From: Pholis gunnellus
Taxonomy: Eukaryota > Chordata > Actinopteri > Perciformes > Pholidae
Reading direction: 5' to 3'
DNA: 64,000 nucleotides
Assembly (NCBI GenBank): GCA_910591455.2
Contig: OU342811.1
Span: 5,491,947-5,555,946, forward strand
The position numbers were made by a program, and so were the translations under genes. Shown here piece after piece: positions 34,001-43,944 of the stretch (its first letter is position 1; every line of letters starts with the position of its first letter). The notes under the pieces are model-generated. The model saw only the letters and a list, made by a program, of their open reading frames with translations, was not told the origin of the DNA and ran no database searches.

Positions 34001-37000
34001 GCTGATTAGAAACATGCTAAGAGTTTTAATTGCTACCTTCCTCATTCAACTATGTTAAATCAGCTTTTTAAAAGCAGATATTTTTCTTCACCGCTCTTGT
34101 GTCGTTTTTTGGCCGCAGCAGACAGCTGTTTTCCAAACCCACTGTACACTACCTGCTCAGTCGCAAACAGCAGACACACAGCAAGGGCATTTCTTACATC
34201 TATACTTAATTTGCCCTGGTCCGAATCAGGCGTCAAGCCTCAGACGTTTCTGCCGAGTGAAGTCGATGCGGGAAGTGTCTTACAACTTGCATTCTCTCTA
34301 TTGACCAGCAGGGGGCGAAAATAAGTCAGATTGTATGGAAGTCTATGAAAAGAATGACCGCTTCTCACTTGATTTATTACCTCAGTAAACATTGTAAACA
34401 TGAGTTTATGGTCTCAATCTCTAGTTTCAAGTCTTCAAGTGAAGTGTGTTTTAGGGCGGGCTTCCTGTGATTGACAGGTCGCTGCTGCTACCAGAGCCGT
34501 ATACGGCGTCTCTACGTCTACGTCACTCCTCCGCTTTCCAAATATGGTCACTTATGTTCATTGGTTGCAACATGGCGGCGGCCGTATTCCAAGATGGCAC
34601 GGTGAAACCGCCAAACTCGAGGCTTCATAACTGCAGTCCACAAACTAATGGGTGACGTCACCTGCTAGACTACGTCCACTTCTTATTTACAGTCTACGGT
34701 CTGAATCAGGGGCCAATTTGTTACAATGTTGCATAATGCCTCCAGTTTAATTTTGTGTTACAACTGCAACATTTACAAGCGCACCAACATTTGCAATGTG
34801 CAAGAAACTGCTCTTAATTGGTCAGTATTTCCATGCGAGAAAACTCCTGGAAGTTAACAAAGAATGAAAGAGCAGACTCCCCTCTGTTTCAGAAATAGAT
34901 TAATGTGACACCGTCCAATTTTACAATGGAGGGAGAACTACGCAGGTCAGTATTGGCACGGGTCATCATTTTTTACATTGTCTGCATTTATCAGTTTAGA
35001 CAAATCATTCATTTGGAAAATGACCACCTAAAAAAAATACACACAAAATTCTAAAAAGCTTCATGTGAAGCCAAAATCACTCCGGCTGCTCTTCTTTTTT
35101 CCCCATATTAAAAAAAGGAAAACTTTTAGGGAAGCTGACGAGAACGGAGCTCACAACGTGATCCGTTTGTGTTCATATGGTGCTGGGTACACTGTGATGC
35201 ATTTAAACAATTTGCAGTACATGATACCAGATATAAAAGACTGAACTGAATTATATACTGAACAGGAAGAGTTGGATAACCCGATTAAAGAGCTTGTTTT
35301 ACAGGATATAATCTGCTGGTACAATATGATGTCGCTATAACAGGTGCAATCATCTCAAATTGGCTGACCAACAGATGAAAGCAATCCTCTCAACTCTCTG
35401 ATGCCAACTGTTCGTATTTTCAGTCTGTGTCATGTTTTCATTTTGTGCTAACAGCATGATTGTTTTTTTATGCCATTTTCCCAGACTGTATATTTTCTAC
35501 ACAGAGTATAGAATTGATAGTTTTGCTAACAATATTGCTGGTTTTATTGGGCCATTACGGGCAATGTGGCAAATTACTCAGCAGGACTACTTTGTGGTAA
35601 AACTGAGTCTTTCCTCAATGTGATGTGCATTTAAATCACCAGATTAACCAAGAACAGACATTGACATCTGTTAACTCTGAATGTAGAATGACTTAATTCA
35701 GCCTCCAGAACTACTATATTAAATCATTTATCAATATCAAAATGTACATATACTGTGATAGAACAGGATCACTGTACATTACCATTAAATACACAACGAC
35801 TCTTCATCCTGACATCACTGTAGCTCAGAATGATCAAAGATCTTATCTTGGTGATAAGAACTGAAAATATAAACTAAACCATCTGTTGTCTTTGCTAAGA
35901 CAAATAATCCACTGTTCATCCATATTTTCCCATTATAAAAAAATATTTCTGTTAAATAGACCTCATTGGCTTCTTTTCTCCTCTTTGTCAGCAATTTTAT
36001 TTACAGACATCAAACATTCATCAGAAAAAAATCGTACTATATGAAAAAGACATGTAATAATTCTTATTCTAACTATGTTATCATATTGTTTATAGTTCAC
36101 CTTGTTGAATATCCACTATTGCAGTTTTTTAAGCAGAGTTTATTACAGATATTGCAGATTTACACTACCGTTCAAAGGTTTGGGGTCACCCAGACAATTT
36201 CGTATCAATTTTCAGTTTCTTCGCAATTTCTCGCATTTGGAATAGCTTCATTTCTAAGAACAAGAATAGACTGGCGAGTTTCACATGAAAGTTCTCTTTT
36301 TCTGGCCATGTTGAGAGTATAATCCAACCCACAAATGTGATGCTCCAGATACACCTATGTAGATATTTCATTAAAACCAGACGTTTCCACCTAGAATAGT
36401 CATTAACCACATTAACAATGTATAGAGTGTATTTCTGATTAATATAATGTTATCTTCATTGAAAGAAACAGTGCTTTTCTTTGAGAAATAAGGACATTTC
36501 TAAGTGACCCCAAACTTTTGAACGGTAGTGTATTTAATTTTATATTAAGTAATATATTCATGGTTCTGATGTTTTATATTTGTGTACATTAGATTTGCTT
36601 ACCGCATCTTTTTAAGTATGCTGCAGATAGGATTTTATGTATATTAATGAAGATATATCAATCCCAAATGCAACTGCTGGCCTACACATGCAACACAAGC
36701 AGTGGGCAGAGAACAGATGCATGATGGGTAGACTAGCAGGCGTTTGGTTGGTAAACTGATAAACACAGTAATCAGAATCTGTCAGTTTGTAAGCTGCGTC
36801 TTCTGTCTGCAGGATCATCATAAACCAGATAAAGAGGTTATCGTTTCTACAGCGGACATAACATCATCACATGATGGAAAGACGCGTCACGATTCTTCTA
36901 CAACTCATCTGTTGTGAGACGGTTATGGATGATTGTGTGCATCTGTGCGATTGGGAGTAAAAACTTTGAAAACGTGCCATGATTGAAAAAGAAAAATAAT

Positions 37001-38846
37001 TAAGATCCACATCTCGCCTTACCCCCGTCTGCTTAGAAAGGTCGACTGTGACAGTGAAGTTTTCTTTCTCCGTCTTCCTCTTGTCCGTCTCCGGCTCATG
37101 GGGGCGGGGCTTCCGGGGTGTTGTCACGGCGATGCCCTCCTGCTCTGCCTTCTTCTTGTCTTCCTCTATTTCCTGTTGAGATCAGGTGACCGAATGAGTG
37201 AGCTGAGACTACAGCCGGGCCCCAAATCTAAACTCTGGACTGTCTCACATTTTAGATTTCTATTTACCTTTAATTGGCCGTGTCGGATTTGATTCGACAT
37301 GAATCAGCATATTGTATCATTTCAGGACAGTAAAAAGTTAAGGGGATGTTTTCGTTTTGTATATTATTTGCAAAACAAGTACAGTAAGACCATTATTATG
37401 TATTCACTGTATACATTGGTATGGATACCATATTCTGTGTAATGTTGGAGGTACTGCTGTGCTGCTTTCCAGCCACACACTTGATATAACGTCAGGTAGA
37501 AGAAATGGTAATTATTATATAGAGTAATGTTGGTTCCAGATTGTTTTTTTCATAATACTTTAAGTTGTGTCGATACAACGGTTTCTCTCCTCAGACCATC
37601 TGCCAATCCTAAATGTCGATCCGGAACCAGTGCTCCCCAAATAAAAAATCTGTATTCCACGCTGTGTGGAACTTACTGGGACCGTGACTGAATGATGGCA
37701 GAGAGACTTCTAAACCTTTTTATGACACTGGTAAAGAAACTGTATTAAAAGGAGCAGTGTGTAGGATTTAGTGGCATCTAGTGGTGAGGTTGCAGATTGC
37801 ATCCAACTGAATACACCTCTGCTCACTCCTTCCTTTCCATGCACCTAGAGAACGACTGCGGCCTTCACGCAATAGAAAACCGCGAAAGGGTCCCTCAAAT
37901 TTTAGTGTTCAGTTTGTCCGTTCTGGGCTACCGTAGAAACATGGTGGTGCAACATGGCGGACTCAGTGAAGAGGACATGATCCCTATGTAGATATGAAGG
38001 TCTCATTCTAAGCTAACATAAACACAACGATTCTTAGTTTCAGATCGTTATATATGAATGAAAACAGTTGTGGTTAGATTCCATTTCTGCCAACAACGCT
38101 AGACGCTGTTCCTTTAACTGTAGCCTGTTTACATCACGACTGATACCTGATCTGCTTAATAAGGTCAGCATCAGCACCTGTCCCCAGAAAATAATTACAA
38201 ATGCAAATACTTTGTGTGGTGGAGCAAGACTTATACCCAATATCTGTTATTATATAGGAGTGGACTTGAAATGCAAAAAACGTTCTATAGTGAAAAATGA
38301 AGACCTTTAATAACTGTTTAAAACATATTTCTTCATAAAGCTTTCCACTGAGCTCAGAGATATTTTCCAGATTTTTTTGAAGGACACGGTGGTACTAACA
38401 TATAATATGACACCCATTAAAGTCATGTGGACAGTTATCAGTTATCTTTTCGCATCCTCTAGTAGTATCACTAACTTGATGGGTTGATACAAAAGATATA
38501 TTTGTGTGCGTTTGTGTGCAAAAGCACTCCGTACCTGGTACCTCTTGACCAGAGCTTCATTCTTCTTCCTCAGAGCTTCGATTCGTCTGTCCAACTCTGC
38601 GTCCTTCTCCTCCTTCGTCTTGAGATCCACCGCTGAAGACTGGCACACAGATGAAGAGGAGGAGGGTAAGGAGAGTAATGAAGTGAGGAGGAGGCCAGTC
38701 TGTCCTTCCATATTCTTATTTAATACACATTATGTAAACACAGCTGTGTTTTGACTTTGGCATCTTCCTGTCTGTATGAACCCCAACTTCACCAGAGCAG
38801 ACAATATTTTGTTCACAGTCATTTGTTTCTCCCTCTTACTCACCAT
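22061..38846 (-). CDS. ccdc9: Coiled-coil domain-containing protein 9 (CCDC9), 14 coding exons, one frameshift
   Basis: Exons in transcript order: 38846-38844 (ATG only), 38639-38535, 37172-37023, 33288-32460, 31605-31522, 31104-30940, 30823-30642, 29696-29635, 28272-28228, 25957-25837, 25019-24893, 24353-23699, 23575-23375, 22296-22061 (TAA). All phases agree and give 987 residues once one extra C at 32886-32892 is discounted. An N-terminal coiled coil (residues about 5-45, LDRRIEALRKKNEALVKRYQ) is followed by a Gly/Arg-rich repeat region with RGG boxes (87-362). Then come conserved blocks EWAEKRRQNIEKMNEEME, LRNFLDDPRR, SMTGRERAEYLCWKKERE and TGQWKREWDAQKT. The C-terminal half is acidic, with HQPVSDWGEE and a long Glu tract. 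These blocks match human CCDC9 (531 aa), reported as a probable exon junction complex-associated protein. The extra length here is low-complexity expansion. The gene lies head-to-head with bbc3. Confidence 0.88.
22390..22510. repeat. hAT-like dispersed element fragment
   Basis: It begins CCAGGGGTGGGCAATTAT, a terminal motif typical of hAT-family elements, and continues with 'GGGGCCACATGAGA' and 'ACTGAACTCAATCCTGCT', common in teleost genomes. It lies in the last ccdc9 intron. Confidence 0.55.
22553..22945. repeat. ACTT-rich element copy
   Basis: It starts GGTGGTGGAATGTAACTAAGTA and includes 'CTACATCTCAGAGGGAAATATTGTACTTTTTACTCCACTACATTTG' in pieces, then 'GGAGTTAAAATGAGCTCCACC'. It lies in the last ccdc9 intron. 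Confidence 0.75.
23699..24353 (-). CDS. ccdc9: ccdc9 exon 12, acidic C-terminal exon
   Basis: This 655-base exon carries two blocks shared with the human C-terminal half: DDEEWEDASDGEDDEG and HQPVSDWGEEMEMQSPRSS. Then a Glu tract of roughly 40 residues encoded by GAA/GAG repeats (23817-23930 on this strand as CTT/CCT), interspersed with SEE triplets. Splicing is CAG|GCGGAG at the start and GG|GTAGAA at the end. Confidence 0.85.
23815..23935. repeat. ccdc9: (CTT)n/(CCT)n tract, poly-Glu in ccdc9
   Basis: About 23 uninterrupted TTC/CTT units are followed by CCT units. On the plus strand it gives a false poly-Ser or poly-Leu frame. It is likely length-polymorphic. Confidence 0.9.
25190..25676. 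repeat. ACTT-rich element, near full length
   Basis: The most complete copy in the window. It runs 'GTACTTAAGTAAAAGTA', 'AAAGTACTCATTGTGGAGAATGGCCC', 'TTTGCAGCTGGTAAAGGTGGAGC', 'AAAAGTAACTAGAATTTTCAGACAG', then the reverse-type half ending CATTCCACCACTGCC. The two halves are imperfect inverted copies, so the unit is a long foldback of about 500 bases. It lies in ccdc9 intron 10. Confidence 0.75.
29635..29696 (-). CDS. ccdc9: ccdc9 exon 8, small exon with GC donor
   Basis: 62 bases encoding the end of a split Met, then FKEDTYVASEGITPEQGGRR. The acceptor is TTCACAG. The donor is GC (GAGAG|GCAAGT), the classical strong GC-AG consensus. The nearest GT, four bases further on, would put a TAA in frame in exon 9. 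The intron on each side carries a CA/GT microsatellite next to the exon: (GT)13 at 29601-29626 and (AC)n at 29723-29745. Confidence 0.75.
29842..30120. repeat. ACTT-rich element copy, degraded
   Basis: 'GAAGCATTCAGATCCTTTACTTTAGTA', 'CTCCTGCATTAAAAAAGGGAG' and 'TAAATGTAGTTAAAGTATAAAAATG' match the left half of the family. It lies in ccdc9 intron 7. Confidence 0.5.
30165..30510. repeat. ATCGATTAAT-type dispersed repeat
   Basis: 'AAATCGATTAATCGACTACTTTGATGATCAAATCG', 'AAAAATCCAAACATTTGCTGGTT' and 'TTAATTGATAATGAAAATAATTTTAAGTTGCAGCACTAG' are parts of a repeat very common in teleosts. It lies in ccdc9 intron 7. Confidence 0.6.
31786..32230 (+). repeat. Dispersed repeat, sense copy 1 (ccdc9 intron 4)
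   Basis: It shares with 34295-34700 the blocks 'GAAGTCTATGA', 'CTTGATTTATTACCTCAGTAAAC', 'GGTCTCAATCTCTAGTTTCAAG', 'GATTGACAGGTCGCTG', 'CTACGTCACTCC', 'TGGTTGCAA' and 'ACTACGTCCACTTCTT'. It also carries the 'CAATACAGCATGACG' segment, as at 2695-2965, which copy 2 lacks. A short TA run precedes it. Confidence 0.75.
32460..33288 (-). CDS. ccdc9: ccdc9 exon 4: Gly/Arg-rich repeat exon with +1 frameshift
   Basis: It starts EKRVVNDWKPGTPRGRKTSE. About 13 copies of a 27-bp unit (GGHRGGPND) follow, then a poly-Gly tract from (GGA)n, then six copies of a 12-bp ERGG unit, ending GGIDRKSK before GTGAGT. The exon is 829 bases, 276 codons plus one. The upstream frame stops at about 32854, while the downstream frame that joins exon 5 is open from 32927. 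The mismatch maps to C7 at 32886-32892, where sister repeats have C6. The RGG boxes suggest RNA binding. Confidence 0.75.
32528..32600. repeat. ccdc9: 12-bp coding repeat in ccdc9 exon 4 (ERGG units)
   Basis: Six consecutive copies of CGCCTCTTTCAC. On the minus strand, in the gene frame, they encode Glu-Arg-Gly-Gly and form a run of RGG motifs. Confidence 0.85.
32709..32797. repeat. ccdc9: (CCT)n tract in ccdc9 exon 4, poly-Gly in the gene frame
   Basis: About 29 uninterrupted trinucleotides. On the coding strand it is (GGA)n and is read as Gly in the frame that joins exon 5. In the neighbouring frame it reads poly-Glu. Confidence 0.9.
32884..33225 (-). repeat. ccdc9: 27-bp coding tandem repeat in ccdc9 (GGHRGGPND)
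   Basis: GGCCGCCATCG recurs every 27 bases, for example at 33001 and 33028. Variants are His/Pro at position 3 and Ser/Asn/Leu in the last triplet. All six frames stay open over it, which produces several false long frames. Confidence 0.85.
34295..34700 (+). repeat. Dispersed repeat, sense copy 2 (ccdc9 intron 3)
   Basis: Same orientation and block order as 31786-32230, with a deletion between the Alu-size left and right parts. It begins with 'CCAGCAGGGGGCGAAAA' at 34307, a CTCF-like core. The two copies bracket ccdc9 exon 4. Confidence 0.75.
36163..36530 (-). mobile_element. Internally deleted Tc1/mariner element
   Basis: Terminal inverted repeats are CACTACCGTTCAAAGGTTTG at 36163 and its near-exact complement ending at 36530. 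They are flanked by the TA target dinucleotide on both sides (36161-36162, 36531-36532). On the minus strand the N-terminal helix-turn-helix start of a Tc1 transposase is still readable (about 36310-36190, with MREIAKKLKI and NEA-type words), but with frame changes. The rest of the transposase, including the DDE catalytic domain, is gone. It lies in ccdc9 intron 3. Confidence 0.9.
37745..38117 (+). mobile_element. Short inverted-terminal element with TTAA ends
   Basis: It begins TTAAAAGGAGCAGTGTGTAGG and ends CTGTTCCTTTAA, so the ends are inverted and both carry TTAA. The interior reads 'TTTAGTGGCATCTAGTGGTGAGG', 'GTCCGTTCTGGGCTACCGTAGAAACATGG' and 'TATGTAGATATGAAGG', a repeat I recognise as frequent in percomorph fish. 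TTAA at both ends would fit a piggyBac-type non-autonomous element, but no transposase is present. It lies in ccdc9 intron 2. Confidence 0.6.
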
Positions 38847-38896
38847 AGCTGCCTCTGACTTGTCTTCATACACAGGCGGCCGACTGCTTTTTCCTC
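38844..38896 (-). CDS. ccdc9: ccdc9 exon carrying only the start codon
   Basis: The ATG (38846-38844) is the last three bases of the exon and abuts a GTGAGT donor. The exon starts after CCCCGCAG, so it has an acceptor and a further non-coding exon should lie upstream (to the right). An out-of-frame ATG lies 23 bases before the start codon. The next exon continues in phase 0 with SSAVDLKTKEEKD, matching the human N-terminus (MAATLDLKSKEEKD). Confidence 0.65.
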
Positions 38897-40249
38897 CTGC
38901 GGGGAGGAAGATGAAGAGGATGAAGAGGATGCTGCAGTGGGATTTTTAAAGCAGCCTCCTCACACAGAATTGGGTTTTGCTTAATGTTCACTTGGATGTT
39001 TGAGTTTATCCGAGTTCCCCTTAAACCTGAGTTTCAGGCGTGTAACCTAGTGACCGTACAACCGGTTTAGAAGACGACCATGTGTGATGTGGAAACTTGA
39101 AGCCTCCAGTCTGTGCGTGTTCACAGAGAAAACATCTCGTGTCCGGTCAACTTTTGAAATAAACAATATTTGCATTTTTCAGGATTTATTAATGAGAAAG
39201 AAGGAGTAGATTTAATGTTGAGATAATATTTTTTGTGCGGAAACACTGTATTACACATCACTATATATTTATATTAGATTTTACATTTTTATTTTCACTT
39301 TACCCCAATATACTTTTACTTACCGTTTTGATACTTTACGAGATTGCCGTTTACAATATAGTTAATTCATTCTGTATTTACTTCACCTTTGTCTACCACA
39401 AAACATCTATACCTATATTTAACTTTTGCATTATTTTGTGTCTTAGGTTCTCATATTTTACTGCCGTGATTCGTTTTATATATATTTATTTGAACATTGT
39501 TGGAGGGAGCCGGGGATCTAAAAAGTTTAGTTCTTCTATGTAATAACAACTTGATACATCAAGCAGAGTATTTTATATGTCCTAAAAACGTGCATGGAGG
39601 TGATCTTTAAAATCTGATAAACAATTATAGTTATTTCCTTAACAAAATACCAAATATTTGTTGTTTACAGCATAACAAATTTGACTTCCCCATATGTTAA
39701 GCAACAACAAACAGTGAATGGCTCCCCACGTGCAATATGTTGACGGTCCTGTCGAGGTCAAATCAACAGAATCTTGAGCAATAACATTGTTCATACTTGT
39801 GCAATAACAACATTTATTCTAGAGTAAAATTACATTGCATTTATTTATTTCACTCATTATTTTAGAACCTGTGTTGACGGCTGTGGATGCTTGTTTGCTA
39901 AAGTTGTTTTGTCTTTTGTGGTGTTTTTCCTTTGTCTTAAAATAGCACTGATCACGAGTAGCACTCCTCGAGTTGTTGTATTCTGTACAACGACAATAAA
40001 GGCTTTCCATTTCAATCGTTCAGGGAAAATTATCATAAAAACCCACAGATTAATCAATAAATTAATCGATAACCTAATAAACAAATGGCGGTCCCTCTTG
40101 GCTCCAGTCTTAATGGTCGACCCCTCTTCCCTTTGTGATATGACTAATCAATGTTAGAGCTAATCACAGGTGAGGTTAAAGCCAGGTGTGTGTGTGTGTA
40201 ACACAGGAACCCAAATGAATAAATCCTTCATGCGTTCCCAAAGCTTCTG

Positions 40250-40650
40250 TAAGCGTATTAGAGCTGCAGCGGACAGAAGATAAGTTACCCGAGTCTCAAC
40301 GAGCAACCGCGGTACACAACACGCGGACAGCACGTGACGTTAAACCCTTACCGTACTCTTACAAACTGTTGTATTAATATGTTATATTTTACTCTGCTGG
40401 GTGGTAATGTAGGCACACTGAGCCATGTCTGCTCCGGTACAAAGCGCCAAAAACCCCACGAAGGAAACACACCACACCACTGACACGACCGACATACAAC
40501 AAAACAGCCAAATAAACACGTACAGCGTTTAAGCACCACTTTGTTTGTTTTACCTGTATTAGAAGGAGTAGTAACGACTGTAAAGAGCAATGTTTGGACT
40601 CGTTGCTCTTTGCCAATTCCTGCGCCTCAATGTGCCCTCATTATTTAGCT
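40250..40650 (-). promoter_or_regulatory. ccdc9: Candidate ccdc9 promoter and first non-coding exon
   Basis: The coding ATG exon has an upstream acceptor, so a 5' exon is expected to the right. On the minus strand a GACTCGG|GTAACT donor occurs at about 40289. To its right (40290-40345) is a CpG-rich stretch holding CACGTGAC and TGACGT, which are E-box/USF and CRE-like motifs. Position is inferred. Confidence 0.35.
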
Positions 40651-40872
40651 TCCTGTTAGCTGCAAGCTAACTTCCTGCGAAATAAGGACCCCGTCTCGGT
40701 GGTTTTAAAGAGACAGTTGATAGATAACTTTGTGTTGCTAGAATTCCACTAAAACAGCGATAAGTTGTTGTTATAATTAATATTTAATACATGTTTTGGA
40801 CAAACAACGATGTGTATCATCGAAACTAATATATATTACGTAAAGCTTTAGGAAATATAGTTCGTTGACTAT

Positions 40873-40939
40873 CCACAAGAGGGCGCCCGCGGCCAGTGGA
40901 TTAATTTGACCTGATTACCCGGCGGTTATCAGGTCAAAT
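40873..40939. promoter_or_regulatory. CTCF-like motif next to an inverted repeat
   Basis: 40873-40887 (CCACAAGAGGGCGCC) fits the 15-base CTCF core consensus at 14 positions. Seventeen bases on, 40904-40919 (ATTTGACCTGATTACC) and 40924-40939 form a 16-base inverted repeat with one mismatch. It lies just beyond the inferred ccdc9 promoter, between ccdc9 and bbc3. Confidence 0.35.
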
Positions 40940-41054
40940 ATCCTGCCGCCCAAACTCTTAAAGGTAAATACACAAGTAGGAGCCACCTAGTGTCCTTTCA
41001 CGTTTTAAATTTACAATGAAATACCATTTAAAAAAGTGCATATTCATAAATTCA

Positions 41055-41130
41055 AACCAGGCAGTGGTGGAAGAAGTACCCATATCTTGTACATGGGTAA
41101 AAGTAGAAAGAAAAAAAGATATTATATTTA
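41055..41130. repeat. ACTT-rich element terminal fragment
   Basis: 'GGCAGTGGTGGAAGAAGTACCCATAT' followed by 'GGGTAAAAGTAGAAAG' matches the left end of the family. Confidence 0.5.
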
Positions 41131-41194
41131 ATATTTGTTGATTATACAGAACATAATATTGTACAAAAACTGCATTTGGGAAAGTTTTTAGTTT

Positions 41195-41530
41195 CGGTAA
41201 AGCTTTATATTAAGGTCCTTGTAGTAAGCGTTGATGCTTATTAAAATCATGATGTGTTAATAGGACTTTATAAGTATTGATAACAGCGTCATAAACACAT
41301 TTATCGCTCAATTATAAGAAGTTCATCAACTATTTATCATAAATTACAAGACACTTGTTAACAGTTTATAGACAGTATGGAAGGTCACTACAAGTTTCTT
41401 ATTATAATTTATAATAGCATTACAATCAAATTTAGTGAGTTTAATTAACTGACTATCATTTAATTGTTAAATCATATTTTGTTGTTTTATTAAGATTAAT
41501 ACATACTTTATTATGCATTTATTAAGAGTT
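41195..41530. repeat. AT-rich dispersed repeat
   Basis: 'TAAAGCTTTATATTAAGGTCCTTGTAGTAAGCGTT', 'AATTATAAGAAGTTCAT' and 'CACTACAAGTTTCTTATTATAATTTATAATAGC' are part of a repeat I recognise as common in teleosts. From 41531 to 43270 nothing else was recognised, apart from a short match to a teleost repeat at 42600-42720. Confidence 0.5.
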
Positions 41531-43270
41531 AAGTATTATTTTTGCAGCTACCACATCTAAAGCAAGAACAACGCCTTGTTAGGGTTCATAAATCCTTTAT
41601 TTTGCACACAGGTAAGTTAGTAAAACATAATAAATAAGTTTATTATGATATTATTTTATTGTACTTTACTCATATACCCAAACATGGAGATCTTAACTGG
41701 ATTATAATACACAAAGTAACTGGATCAACCACCTTTATGACTAAGCATATTTCATTAACCTCTCTCCTCTTTCAGTAGGATGACGCACCTGTTTTGAACA
41801 GGTTAGTCTGGACAGAATAACAAACAGGTGAGATAAGACTTATTATATACTGATATAATATTCAGCAGAAACAGAGACTGTGACCAGCTGGCCTTCCTTT
41901 TTATGCCTCTCCAAGGGATCACTGGGATGTTCATCATAGCCCGTATTATTTCTGTCTGTAAAGCTTTAAAATACTCCCTCAGTTTCGCTCTCACTCTCTA
42001 TTTCAATCACACACACACACTGTAACACACGCGCACACATACACACACTTATACACACTTACACACAGATGACTGTCCCACTTTCAGTCAAAACAAACAG
42101 TTATGTTGTTGTGAGGCAGATCGCTGAGGAATGACCACGCAGGATTTGTCAATCACTTGATAAGATCGTGCAACCTGAGCTGTGCCATCAAGTAGCCTGC
42201 AGACATACAGGGACCTGCTGCCAAGGTAAAGGTGGAGACGGGTGGAGAGAGACACAACAGACAGCAGCGTAGGTTACACTCATAAGACCGGTCCAACGTC
42301 ACAGACAGAACCAGGGTTCCCTCTAATCATGTAATGATATTCAACACCATGTTGTAGCATGTTGACAGCAAGCAACAATGATGAAAAGTATGTCGCGGTA
42401 GGAAAACCAATGGTGCAAATTATGAAATGAATGATGGCTGAATACCATTTAGCTGCTACAGTTTCAGGGTCCTGGTACGAACGAGTGCGTCAACAGCTCA
42501 GAACGCTTTTGTCCCCTGATATTTCGGTCACTTTGTTCGGCGAAGACACAGCCATATAGGACGTTCACCCAGAAGGCCGCTGTTCGTGTCCCGTGCTAAA
42601 CCAATAAGTCAACATTGACTTATTTGTCAGGTAACTTCTGTAAGTTTAACCCTAGCCAGGATCTTTTTCCAAACCAAACCAACTAGTTATGTATCCTAAA
42701 CAGGTTCTGCACTGCTCCCTTGCAATGCTGGACATTCGTAAAAATAGCAGGAAAAATAACCTGTACGTGCACTTCAAACTTGTCCCTTTGAGTGATTTTT
42801 CTGCACAGTTGTTTTAACTGTAAAAGAATGTCACATTAAAATAATAGTAATTTTTGATGGTTATTGTATGGATCACTGTGATGACATGTCCAGAAACATA
42901 AAATACAACTTACAAAGAGTCCTTATCTGCTCATGGCAGTACATTTGAGCTGCTGTACATTCATATATATTGCATAATGTTTTTTTTTCCGATCCAACCA
43001 AGTATCCATGTGAACCAGGTGACTTGAAGTTGAGGTAAACCCATGTGATATATATAATGTATATAATGTTACGTCATGTTATGTTGTGTTAGTGGGGTTA
43101 GGGACACGTTATGGAACATCATATCATGTGTTGTCCTGCCGTGTTATCTTTACATCATGTTATGTTTGGTGACCTCACATGACATTGCATTGCATGACCT
43201 TAGATGACATGGCATATTGTACCGTATGTGCTGTGTCATATGATCTTGAGCCTCCCCAGGTTTATATTCA

Positions 43271-43313
43271 TGTTATTTATCTCAATGACATAGTGTCATT
43301 GAGATAAATAACA
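43271..43313. repeat. Perfect inverted repeat, 20-base arms
   Basis: 43271-43290 and 43294-43313 are exact complements separated by TAG. The RNA of either strand would form a tight stem-loop. No known element surrounds it. Confidence 0.95.
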
Positions 43314-43944
43314 AAATCAGTACATGTAGAGAAAAGAACAGCACAATAATGAATGTATTGACCCTGTATATCTTATCATTTTACTACTGATCAACACGTC
43401 TCTGCTCACACATTCTTGAGAAGGCACATTTCAAAGTTTCAGTTGACAAATAATCTGATCCGCTGGTTCATAAAAAACTCCTCCTGATTTGATAATCGCG
43501 ATTTATTGATACGGGTCAGCGGCAATGAATGCACACCTGGCTTAATCACAGTTTAATTATCCCGCAGCTCCTCACGCTGGTTTCAAAAGGCAGAGTTGTG
43601 GATCCGCTCTCTGGTGGAGCCTGAGTTCAGAAGGAGGCTCAGATATGAGCTCATTGTTGTTAAAGCCAAACAGAGCGGCCTCGCCCGGGGACAACATGAG
43701 AAGCCCTCGGGGCCCTGATCACGGAGAGAGGAAAGTGACGACGGTTCCTCTTTGTTGACATAAACAAGCGGCGACTGCATGGGGCTGGAGTTTCCTCTTA
43801 TTTTGGGGGGAAATCACAAACTTTCCTCTGAGAAACTTGGGAAAACACCTGAAGTCTGGCCTCCGTCCCACTTCACTCCACCACTGCTGTCTATTGTTTC
43901 TGCCTTTGCAACCTCATGAAGCACTTCTATTTCTCCAGAAAATG

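Noticed and set aside
36186..36410. Possible small minus-strand gene of 74 aa
   Set aside because: It is the decayed N-terminus of a Tc1 transposase within terminal inverted repeats.
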